NCBI GenBank assembly: GCA_016193385.1
Contig: JACPSF010000163.1
Coordinates: 1-7,115 of the forward strand
DNA length: 7,115 nucleotides
Reading direction: 5' to 3'
Source of the DNA: Deltaproteobacteria bacterium
GTDB taxonomy: Bacteria > Desulfobacterota_B > Binatia > UBA9968
Below the pieces are notes generated by a model. The model did not search any database and was not told where the DNA came from. It worked only from the letters and a program-made list of their open reading frames with translations. A program made the position numbers and the translations under genes. Numbering within the stretch: the stretch's first letter is position 1; each line of letters starts with the position of its first letter. This document shows positions 1 through 4,748 of the stretch, piece after piece.

Positions 1-3
1 CAT
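1..3 (-). other. Possible start codon of a minus-strand gene leaving the window
   Basis: On the minus strand an ATG occupies the first three bases. It is preceded by a good ribosome-binding sequence, GAGGAG, about five bases upstream (around 9-14). The small exported-protein gene on the same strand ends at 126, so a second gene of that unit could begin here. Only the start codon is visible and nothing can be said of the product. An alternative in-frame ATG lies at 31-33 but has a poorer ribosome-binding site. This is inference from start-site quality alone. Confidence 0.2.
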
Positions 4-125
4 CTGCTCTCCTCTCTGCTTGCTCTCCGGCATTGTTCCGGTGAGAAAGCAGACGGTATCAGTGGACACCGACCCGGTCCGCTTAGTAAGTCCCTGCTCT
101 GAAGAGTAAGGGTTTCGGAGAGTGT
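4..125. other. Intergenic stretch without recognised gene
   Basis: No complete coding region is visible on either strand. The only structure seen is a short imperfect inverted repeat, GGACACCG (64-71) against CGGTCC (75-80), which is too small to call a terminator. The stretch lies downstream of the minus-strand exported-protein gene. Confidence 0.4.
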
Positions 126-509
126 TTAAATGCGAAGCGCGAGATAGAAGATGGGAAACGAAAGCTTAGGAGTAGGGGGGAAGAATGTCCTTAGCTGCGC
201 GGCACTACGTAGAGTTCCTTCTGGCGCGAGGGCTTCTGCTGACAAGAGTCGCTCCAGCGTGAAGAACTGAGCCGGGGCGTTCCACGGAGATTGTGACGCT
301 TGGATGGAAAGCATATTGCGGCGGACCGACTTGCAAACGTCTGCTTTGGTCTCGCCGCAAGGGTCTTTCTTCATCGTCGTCTCGCCCATCGACGCATGCG
401 TGCCCGAACTCTTCATGAAATCCCGGCCGGAACAGGCGTAAGCGATAGAGGTCAACACAAGGGAAAGGACGAGTGTTGCTACCGTTATGGTTCTTAGCTG
501 CTTAGTCAC
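126..509 (-). CDS. Small exported protein of unknown family
   Basis: The product is 127 residues if translation starts at the GTG at 507-509. The reading frame is open further upstream, to an ATG at 651-653, but the extra residues are basic and low-quality and lie across a candidate sigma-54 promoter. The GTG places a classic signal peptide at the N-terminus: TKQLR, then a hydrophobic stretch at about residues 8-24, then AYA before Cys26 (signal peptidase I type AXA; it does not fit a strict lipobox). The mature part has three Cys (26, 51, 59) and several Met and His residues (M32, H38, M41, M46, M66), followed by a Pro-rich segment and an aromatic tail ending in YLALRI. I do not recognise the family. 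Met, His and Cys could mean metal binding in the periplasm, and the divergent CopD-like gene makes copper a reasonable guess, but that is inference. The ribosome-binding site is weak (AGGGAAG about 20 bases upstream), so the exact start is uncertain. Confidence 0.6.
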   Translation of the reverse strand: MTKQLRTITVATLVLSLVLTSIAYACSGRDFMKSSGTHASMGETTMKKDPCGETKADVCKSVRRNMLSIQASQSPWNAPAQFFTLERLLSAEALAPEGTLRSAAQLRTFFPPTPKLSFPIFYLALRI

Positions 510-624
510 GGGTAAATTTTTCTTTAACTTCCCTGGCCCTTCCCCTTCTAATACGATTGAGTGGGGCCGAAGACGACGTTTGCTCGGCAGGAGCCTGAGC
601 CGCCAATCTCGGAAGCGGGACTCC

Positions 625-640
625 TGCAAATAGCGTACCA
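625..640 (-). promoter_or_regulatory. Candidate sigma-54 (-24/-12) promoter for the small exported protein
   Basis: Read on the minus strand the site is TGGTACGCTATTTGCA. It matches 11 of the 12 defined positions of TGGCACGNNNNTTGCW, with the invariant GG and GC ten bases apart. Transcription would start near 613, giving a leader of about 100 bases before the GTG at 509. The site supports the short start over the long open frame. An enhancer-binding activator would be needed; none is encoded in the window. Confidence 0.6.
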
Positions 641-890
641 GGGCGTGCTCCACCCTCGCCTCTCGCCTGGAGATCGAGGGTAAAGTGAACGCAACGCTGC
701 GGTGCTCTTATCGATTCTGTTATTTTTCGGCGAGGGGGGAAATCAGCTTCCTTCCTACATTTTGGAACAAGCCAATTGTTTTTTCCTGTTTTGTGGAAGA
801 AGATGCGCACAAGCCGCCTCTTTTATTCGCTTGCGGATGTGGCGGGATGGGCTTATCTGGTAAGGCTGAGTAAATAAGGGGGGATCTTCA
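641..890. other. Divergent intergenic region upstream of the CopD-like gene
   Basis: The region lies between the sigma-54-like site of the leftward gene and the TTG start of the rightward membrane protein. Short open frames here (for example 685-873 plus, or the minus frame crossing 502-810) have no family resemblance, and I do not call them genes. I searched for a correctly spaced GG-N10-GC motif facing the CopD-like gene and found no convincing one, nor a clear sigma-70 promoter. Confidence 0.4.
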
Positions 891-1400
891 TTGCATGCTA
901 TTTACCTGTTTTCCGTCTGGCTGCACATCCTGGCCGCTGCGGTCTGGATTGGGGGCATGATTTTTTTGTCCGTGATCCTGCTCCCTGCGATCCGGCGCCC
1001 GGAATTCAGAACCGCCGCGCCCCTGCTAGTGCATTTCTCCGGTGTTCGTTTTCGCTGGGTCGGTTGGCTGTGTCTGGTTGTTTTGGTTTTGACCGGAGTC
1101 TTCAATTTGATTTATCGTGGGGTCACGTGGGAAGATCTCGGGATTGGAGACTTCTGGAGAAGCCAATTCGGCGTAATCCTCAGCACGAAGCTGATCCTGG
1201 TAGTTGTAGTGCTTCTCCTCAGCATCCTGCACGATTTTTTCATCGGGCCGAAGGCCTCCGCTCTCGGGCGGACCAGTCCCGGATCTCCTGACGCGATGCG
1301 CTTCCGGCGCTACGCTAGCTGGCTCGGTCGGGTTAACCTTTTCCTGGCGCTGGTCATAGTGGCATTGGGGGTCATGCTGGTGCGCGGCGCTCTTTGGTGA
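891..1400 (+). CDS. CopD-like four-helix membrane protein
   Basis: The product is 169 residues with four predicted transmembrane helices at about 4-31, 56-76, 93-116 and 146-166. The first helix carries WLHILAAAVWIGG, the signature of CopD-type (copper resistance D domain) and related inner-membrane proteins. His12 in that motif and His114 in the LHDF segment after helix 3 are the obvious candidates for metal or heme ligands. Family members are linked to copper handling, but biochemical roles of the short, stand-alone versions are poorly known, so copper transport is inferred. The start is a TTG at 891. It is chosen because GGGGGGA lies six to seven bases upstream (878-884) and the protein begins directly with the first helix; there is no better ATG. 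The small exported protein is divergent upstream, and a radical SAM gene follows 222 bases downstream on the same strand, possibly co-transcribed. Confidence 0.8.
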   Translation: MHAIYLFSVWLHILAAAVWIGGMIFLSVILLPAIRRPEFRTAAPLLVHFSGVRFRWVGWLCLVVLVLTGVFNLIYRGVTWEDLGIGDFWRSQFGVILSTKLILVVVVLLLSILHDFFIGPKASALGRTSPGSPDAMRFRRYASWLGRVNLFLALVIVALGVMLVRGALW

Positions 1401-1622
1401 GTTGATCTCTAAAGGAGACCACGAAATTTTAGCATAGACATTGCCCCAGGAAACGATCAACGACGCCCAGGTTTTCCAAAAGATGAGAATTGACAAGTTG
1501 GAATTTCTTAAAAAAAGAAAACTGCGATGGCGAAGCTTCCTTGGTGCAGGAAAATTCAACAAAAACTGGCGTCCGGCTTGCGGCACGCTTCTTGCCTGCA
1601 GTTTCGGTGATGGGGAGGGGCT
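1401..1622 (+). other. Gap between CopD-like and radical SAM genes
   Basis: The gap starts with AGGAG (1413-1417), twelve bases after the CopD-like stop, but no start codon at a proper distance follows it. The rest is A-rich around 1500-1525 and holds the doubtful small ORF. No terminator or confident promoter was seen, so co-transcription of the flanking genes is possible. Confidence 0.35.
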
Positions 1623-1626
1623 ATGA
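1441..1626 (+). CDS. Doubtful small ORF abutting the radical SAM gene
   Basis: This is an open frame of 61 codons from a TTG at 1441, or 47 codons from an ATG at 1483. Its TGA stop overlaps the ATG of the radical SAM gene (ATGA at 1623-1626), the usual sign of translational coupling. The peptide is rich in Lys and Arg and ends with a segment holding two Cys (CGTLLAC). Neither start has a convincing ribosome-binding site, and I recognise no family. It could be a chance frame in the leader of the radical SAM gene, or a small peptide coupled to it. If real, it would be worth testing as a substrate of the SPASM enzyme. Confidence 0.2.
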   Translation: MPQETINDAQVFQKMRIDKLEFLKKRKLRWRSFLGAGKFNKNWRPACGTLLACSFGDGEGL

Positions 1627-2747
1627 AGGCTGCAGGTAATGGCAACGCAGGCGCGAAAAACCGTTTTCTCTATTCCGATGCGCCGTTTCTCGTTTACTGG
1701 GAGGTCACGCGGGCTTGCGAACTCGCTTGTCTTCACTGCCGGGCAGAAGCTAACGCGCAGAGAGATCCGCAGGAATTGAGCACCGATGAGTGCCGTCGGG
1801 TGCTTGAGATGATAAACGGTTTTGGAGCGCGCGGACCCCACCTTGTGCTCACCGGAGGAAATCCGCTCAAGCGGCCGGATTTTTTTGATTTGCTGGAATA
1901 TGGGGCCAAGCTCCGTTTGCGCATGTCGGTAGCTCCGAGCGGAACGGAAGGCCTCACTGGGGATGTTCTCCGTGCGATTAAAAATACCGGCGTGGAGAGC
2001 ATATCTCTCAGCCTGGATGGATCGTCGGCCGAAAGACACGACAGCTTTCGCGGCGTTCCGGGATGCTTTGCCTGGACGGTCCGAGCGGCTCAAGCCGCCC
2101 ACGCCGAAGGGCTTCACTTGCAGATCAATACCTTGGTTACGGGGGAGACAGAGGAGAATTTGCCGGAAATTTATCAGTTGGTGCGCGGCCTCAGCCCTAT
2201 GCGCTGGAGTCTTTTTTTCCTAGTGGGCGTGGGCAGAGGCCGGGCTCTGCAGGCGGTCCCCGCGCAGCGGTGCGAGGACCTTCTCCATTGGCTCTACGAT
2301 CTCTCCAGGCGAACCCCATTTGCCATTGCGACCACTGAAGCGCCTCACTTCCGCCGGGTGGCTCTAACCCGGATGCGCTCGGAAGGGATACCCCTCAGCA
2401 AAATTCGGGAGACGCCCGTGGGAAGAGGATTCGGCATTCGCGACGGCAACGGCATCATGTTCATATCGCATACGGGAGACGTTTATCCTTCAGGGTTTCT
2501 TCCCATCGTGGCCGGGAGTGTGCGGAGTTCCGATCTCGTGAAGATCTATCGCGAATCGGAGGTTTTCGGAAGGATCCGCTCTACGAGTCAGTTCGGAGGT
2601 AGGTGCGGGCTCTGTGAGTTCAAAGAGATCTGCGGTGGCTCGCGGGCGAGGGCGTATGCGGGCCATGGTGACTTCCTGGCCGAAGATCCTGCCTGCAATT
2701 ACGAGCCCGGAAAGTATCGGGCCCCCGGAAGGCCCCTGCTGATATGA
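1623..2747 (+). CDS. Radical SAM/SPASM protein, TIGR04053 (BA_1875)-like
   Basis: The product is 374 residues, a cytosolic iron-sulfur enzyme. The radical SAM core begins at about residue 21 with the cluster motif CELACLHC (Cys32, Cys36, Cys39), which binds the 4Fe-4S cluster that cleaves S-adenosylmethionine. The usual GGEP motif is TGGNP here (77-81), and SLSLDG follows at about 128-133. The C-terminal SPASM domain holds the segment YPSGFLP (288-294) and Cys328, Cys331, Cys337 and Cys358 in the arrangement GRCGLCEFKEICGGSRARAYA, which should carry an auxiliary cluster. This layout resembles the TIGR04053 group and, more distantly, the heme-pathway enzymes AhbD and NirJ. The substrate is unknown, and no other heme-synthesis genes are visible. 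The start ATG at 1623 has GGGAGG four bases upstream (1613-1618). The gene converges on the QueD-like gene, with 71 bases between the stops. Confidence 0.88.
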   Translation: MKAAGNGNAGAKNRFLYSDAPFLVYWEVTRACELACLHCRAEANAQRDPQELSTDECRRVLEMINGFGARGPHLVLTGGNPLKRPDFFDLLEYGAKLRLRMSVAPSGTEGLTGDVLRAIKNTGVESISLSLDGSSAERHDSFRGVPGCFAWTVRAAQAAHAEGLHLQINTLVTGETEENLPEIYQLVRGLSPMRWSLFFLVGVGRGRALQAVPAQRCEDLLHWLYDLSRRTPFAIATTEAPHFRRVALTRMRSEGIPLSKIRETPVGRGFGIRDGNGIMFISHTGDVYPSGFLPIVAGSVRSSDLVKIYRESEVFGRIRSTSQFGGRCGLCEFKEICGGSRARAYAGHGDFLAEDPACNYEPGKYRAPGRPLLI

Positions 2748-2806
2748 GCGGGCTGGGCCGCCAGCATTCGACCTTGAGGCTTCGGCCCAAGCTCAGCCGA
2801 GCGGCT

Positions 2807-2849
2807 CACCTCGAAAGGTCACTGCCCTTCGTAATGACAGCTCGAGGTG
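2807..2849. terminator. Two-tier inverted repeat between convergent genes, possible bidirectional terminator
   Basis: The outer arms CACCTCGA (2807-2814) and TCGAGGTG (2842-2849) match perfectly over 8 bp. Inside them GTCA (2818-2821) pairs with TGAC (2835-2838), with symmetric three-base bulges and a 13-base loop. The structure overlaps the QueD-like stop codon (2819-2821) and lies 59 bases past the radical SAM stop. A second weaker stem, GGGCCG (2755-2760) with CGGCCC (2783-2788), precedes it. There is no T-tract on either side, so intrinsic termination is uncertain; it may instead stabilise mRNA 3' ends. Confidence 0.35.
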
Positions 2850-3199
2850 CAGGTTTCTTGCAGCGACACGCGCTTGAGGCCGGGGAGGCGGTTTTTTAAT
2901 TGCCCCCAGATCCATCGGGCAATATTTTCCGAGGTCGGATTTTCCAGTCCGTCGATCTGGTTCAGGTAACCGTCCTCAAGGTAATTTTCGAGCAGCGGAT
3001 CCATTGCCTGCTCGATGTCCTCATAATCGACCAACTCACCGGTTTGCTCCCGCGGGTTCACCTCTCCTTCAACCGTCACATCGACCCGAAAGCTGTGTTC
3101 ATGGGGACGAGTCGATCTATCCCCGGCCGGGGCATAAGGCAGCTTGTGGAGCGCGTTAAAGCTGAATTCTTTGACCAGCTCTATTTTCAATACGCTCAT
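2819..3199 (-). CDS. QueD/6-pyruvoyltetrahydropterin synthase-fold protein lacking canonical catalytic residues
   Basis: The product is 126 residues, close to the 120 or so of QueD, which makes 6-carboxytetrahydropterin from dihydroneopterin triphosphate for queuosine and other deazapurines. It aligns well end to end with E. coli QueD as I recall it: KEFSFNALHKLP, HEHSF, then GLENPTSE at 84-91 and ETCTSSC at 115-121. The zinc ligands His18, His33 and His35 are present, as is the substrate-anchoring Glu115. The catalytic Cys (Cys27 in E. coli) is replaced by Ser29, LHGH has become PHEH, and the catalytic Asp-His pair (LDHHYLN in E. coli) reads LEDGYLN (Glu75, Asp76). Normal QueD activity is therefore doubtful, and an altered reaction or a binding role is possible. 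The start is the ATG at 3197-3199, with GGAGGG six bases upstream; an upstream in-frame ATG at 3253 would overlap the preceding gene. It is the second gene of an operon with the membrane protein ending at 3226. Confidence 0.82.
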   Translation of the reverse strand: MSVLKIELVKEFSFNALHKLPYAPAGDRSTRPHEHSFRVDVTVEGEVNPREQTGELVDYEDIEQAMDPLLENYLEDGYLNQIDGLENPTSENIARWIWGQLKNRLPGLKRVSLQETCTSSCHYEGQ

Positions 3200-3225
3200 G
3201 ACGGCCCTCCGAGGGGCATCCATCT

Positions 3226-3501
3226 CTAAGAAGGTGGAGATTCGCTTAGACACCTCTCATGGCAGCCCCTTCTTTCCGGCCATAGACTGCAGTCCCTGAC
3301 ACGCAGGATCGGCTTTCCGAGCGTCGAGGAAAACGCCGCGTGGCGAGCGTCAACGTTCACCTCTGCCAACGTCCTCTCTTCAGGGCATGTTAGGACTCTT
3401 TTTTTACGATAGCGTTGAAACGTATGGGCGGCGACGGGGAAAAATACATAGATCGTCGCTAGCCCGACGATAGCAACTACCGTAAGCCACGGAGCAATCA
3501 T
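3226..3501 (-). CDS. Single-helix membrane protein with conserved-looking Cys pattern, unknown function
   Basis: The product is 91 residues. One transmembrane helix spans about residues 4-26 and is followed by a basic stretch (RYRKKR), so the C-terminal part should lie in the cytoplasm. That part holds four Cys: Cys39 in LTCPEE, Cys71 in DCSLWPERRGC, then Cys80 and Cys84 (CHERC), plus His residues. This could be a small zinc or iron-sulfur site. The look of the sequence (TCPE, then VDARHAA, then CSLWPER) suggests a conserved small family rather than a chance frame, but I cannot name it. The ATG at 3499-3501 has a near-perfect ribosome-binding site (AAGGAGG, ending about six bases before it). 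A candidate sigma-54 promoter lies upstream at 3555-3570. The QueD-like gene starts 26 bases after the stop, so both probably share one mRNA. Confidence 0.72.
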   Translation of the reverse strand: MIAPWLTVVAIVGLATIYVFFPVAAHTFQRYRKKRVLTCPEERTLAEVNVDARHAAFSSTLGKPILRVRDCSLWPERRGCHERCLSESPPS

Positions 3502-3554
3502 GTTATCCTCCTTGAGCCCAAATGGGCCTCCTGTTCAGGCCATGAATTTATCCG

Positions 3555-3570
3555 AGCATAAAACGTGCCA
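3555..3570 (-). promoter_or_regulatory. Candidate sigma-54 promoter for the membrane protein/QueD operon
   Basis: Read on the minus strand the site is TGGCACGTTTTATGCT, 11 of 12 defined positions of TGGCACGNNNNTTGCW, with GG and GC ten bases apart. Transcription would start near 3545, giving a leader of about 44 bases before the ATG at 3501 and its strong ribosome-binding site. The same ATGCT form of the -12 element occurs at the universal stress protein gene. Confidence 0.7.
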
Positions 3571-3620
3571 AGGGAAATGCGAGGAAACACCTAGCAAGTT
3601 GCGGAAAAACTCCCTGTTTA

Positions 3621-3662
3621 CCCTTCGACGAACTCAGAGCCTGTCCTGAGTTTATCGAAGGG
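3621..3662. repeat. REP-like palindromic repeat, copy 1
   Basis: Arms of 17 bases, 3621-3637 (starting CCCTTCGAC) and 3646-3662 (ending TCGAAGGG), pair with two mismatches around an 8-base loop. The CCTTCGAC...GTCGAAGG core with CTCAGG/CCTGAG is a type of dispersed intergenic palindrome seen in many environmental bacterial genomes. It lies between the operon promoter at 3555-3570 and the universal stress protein 3' end. Confidence 0.7.
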
Positions 3663-3691
3663 GCGAACGGAGACCCCGTTGAAATCATTGA

Positions 3692-3800
3692 TGATTTTCC
3701 GGTCATGCTGAGCCCTTCGACAAACCAGCCGTTCGTCCTGAGCTTTGTCGAAGGATGCGGCTGGTTTGCTCAGGACAAGGCTCTCGAAGCATGAAAATCA
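3692..3800. repeat. Compound REP-like palindrome, copy 2, past the universal stress protein stop
   Basis: CCTTCGACAAA (3714-3724) pairs perfectly with TTTGTCGAAGG (3744-3754). Alternative pairings are AAACCAGCC (3722-3730) with GGCTGGTTT (3759-3767), and GTCCTGAGC (3735-3743) with GCTCAGGAC (3768-3776). The outermost TGATTTTC (3692-3699) pairs with GAAAATCA (3793-3800), and CATGCT (3704-3709) with AGCATG (3788-3793). The element starts 17 bases past the universal stress protein stop and could act as a transcript end or mRNA stabiliser. It shares its core with the copy at 3621-3662. Confidence 0.7.
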
Positions 3801-3816
3801 CTTTTCCCGCATCCTG

Positions 3817-4311
3817 TTAAGTGCCGGACGGGACCTTTTTTTCTTTGAAGAGCTCCGGCCGGATTGAAAGGACCGGGCAAATCGCTTCACGGACCACTTT
3901 TTCCGTGACGCTTCCGAGAAGCATGTGGGAGAGACCAGTTCGGCCGTGGGTGGAGATGACGATCAGATCTGCGGCTTCTTTAGCGGCTTCTTCTATGATG
4001 TTTTTATCCGGTTTGCCGAGCTCTACTTTTTCACGCGCCGCGATCAGGGGAAGGAGATCGGAGCAACTCTCCTCGAGGAAGCGCTTCAGAGCTTGGTGGT
4101 GCCGCTCCAGGAGCTGTTGCGGCGATCGAGAGGCGAAATCTGTTGTGTCCTCATCGGATCCCCTTTGGATTCGCGTGATCTCGTCATAGCTCACGACATG
4201 ATAAACGATGACTTCAGCGCCGCTGTCTCTGGCCAGTTCCAGAGCATAGCGGACCCCGGCGAGGGAGAGTTTTGACAGGTCGGTGGGCGCCAGAATTTTT
4301 CTGATCTCCAT
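3817..4311 (-). CDS. Universal stress protein (UspA family)
   Basis: The product is 164 residues, a single UspA domain with a short C-terminal extension. The N-terminus MEIRKILAPTDLSKLS gives the first beta strand and the conserved Asp of the nucleotide site. The C-terminal STHGRTGLSHMLLGSVTEKVV is the ATP-binding loop, with the G-9X-G(S/T) part intact; the first Gly of the classic G-2X-G is Ser here, as in many homologues. Such cytoplasmic proteins bind ATP or dimerise during starvation, redox or respiratory stress. The start is the ATG at 4309-4311, five bases after AGGAGG. A longer frame to 4389 would run through a candidate sigma-54 promoter and is rejected. The gene appears to be monocistronic, bounded by repeats on both sides. 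Confidence 0.93.
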   Translation of the reverse strand: MEIRKILAPTDLSKLSLAGVRYALELARDSGAEVIVYHVVSYDEITRIQRGSDEDTTDFASRSPQQLLERHHQALKRFLEESCSDLLPLIAAREKVELGKPDKNIIEEAAKEAADLIVISTHGRTGLSHMLLGSVTEKVVREAICPVLSIRPELFKEKKVPSGT

Positions 4312-4372
4312 TAGTGCCTCCTGTTTGGTGGGTCTCACTACCAACTCGGAATCCGATTTCTTCACCAAGGTG

Positions 4373-4388
4373 AGCATAACCCGTGCCA
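4373..4388 (-). promoter_or_regulatory. Candidate sigma-54 promoter for the universal stress protein gene
   Basis: Read on the minus strand the site is TGGCACGGGTTATGCT, 11 of 12 defined positions of TGGCACGNNNNTTGCW, with GG/GC spacing of ten. Transcription would start near 4361, about 50 bases ahead of the ATG at 4311. It is nearly the same as the site at 3555-3570, differing only in the four free spacer bases. Confidence 0.7.
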
Positions 4389-4405
4389 ATAAAATGGGAG
4401 GGAAC

Positions 4406-4552
4406 CTATAGTGAAGGAAAAAAGAAAATTACCATAATCACCCTGTCCTCCCTCAAATCCCCCTTTCTCCCCCTTTGGTAAAGGGGGATAGAGGGGGATT
4501 TAGGAGAGCGAGAGGGGATTTGATGTCAACTTATTTAACTCCGTCACTATAG
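4406..4552. mobile_element. MITE-like element with terminal and internal inverted repeats
   Basis: Perfect 9-bp terminal inverted repeats CTATAGTGA (4406-4414) and TCACTATAG (4544-4552) bound a 147-base segment with no coding capacity. Weaker similarity continues inward for about 15 bases. In the centre is a strong palindrome: 22-base arms at 4455-4476 and 4480-4501 (AAATCCCCC... and ...GGGGGATTT), two mismatches, 3-base loop. The outer TATA ends could be TA target duplications of an IS630/Tc1-mariner type element; that is inference. The element sits between the divergent universal stress protein and cupredoxin genes. Confidence 0.55.
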
Positions 4553-4594
4553 TAGCATCGGAGCCTTCTTTTCCGTTGGGAGCTGTCTCTAGCA

Positions 4595-4610
4595 GAGGCT
4601 GTCCCAAAAG
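4595..4610. mobile_element. Possible solo insertion-sequence end remnant
   Basis: GAGGCTGTCCCAAAAG resembles the terminal inverted repeats of several insertion-sequence groups that end in TTTTGGGACAGCCTC. No partner repeat or transposase is visible in the window, so it would be a relic. The match is from memory and short. Confidence 0.25.
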
Positions 4611-4714
4611 CTTTTTTACTCCGTTTGCGAATTTCATTTCCGGATTTTCTCAAATTTGGGAACCTCGACTTGGACCAAACTCAGTAAGTATTCAAAATAT
4701 TGATTAAAATCCTC

Positions 4715-4730
4715 TGGCATAAACATTGCT
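4715..4730 (+). promoter_or_regulatory. Candidate sigma-54 promoter for the cupredoxin/cytochrome cluster
   Basis: TGGCATAAACATTGCT matches 10 of 12 defined positions of TGGCACGNNNNTTGCW, with the GG and GC ten bases apart. The expected start of transcription, near 4740, leaves a leader of only about eight bases before the ATG at 4749. This fits the absence of a ribosome-binding site but is unusual for sigma-54 genes. A weak sigma-70 alternative is TTGGAC (4670-4675) with CAAAAT (4693-4698). Confidence 0.5.
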
Positions 4731-4748
4731 GATGCCGACACTAGTGCC

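Noticed and set aside
793..808. TGG...GC motif ahead of the CopD-like gene as a sigma-54 site
   Set aside because: The distance between GG and GC is 9 or 11 bases, not 10, and the other consensus bases do not match.
502..810. Minus-strand open frame of 102 codons
   Set aside because: It overlaps the GTG start region and the candidate sigma-54 site of the exported-protein gene. The composition is basic and low-complexity with no domain.
1026..2117. Long minus-strand open frame of 363 codons
   Set aside because: It runs antisense to the CopD-like and radical SAM genes, whose products have clear family motifs. Its own translation has no recognisable domain and is rich in Arg, Ser and Pro, as expected of a shadow frame.
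3200..3253. Longer start for the QueD-like protein
   Set aside because: It would overlap the preceding gene. The ATG at 3199 has a good ribosome-binding site and aligns with the usual QueD N-terminus.
4312..4389. N-terminal extension of the universal stress protein to an upstream ATG
   Set aside because: The extra 26 residues do not belong to the UspA fold, the internal ATG has a strong AGGAGG site, and the extension covers the candidate promoter at 4373-4388.
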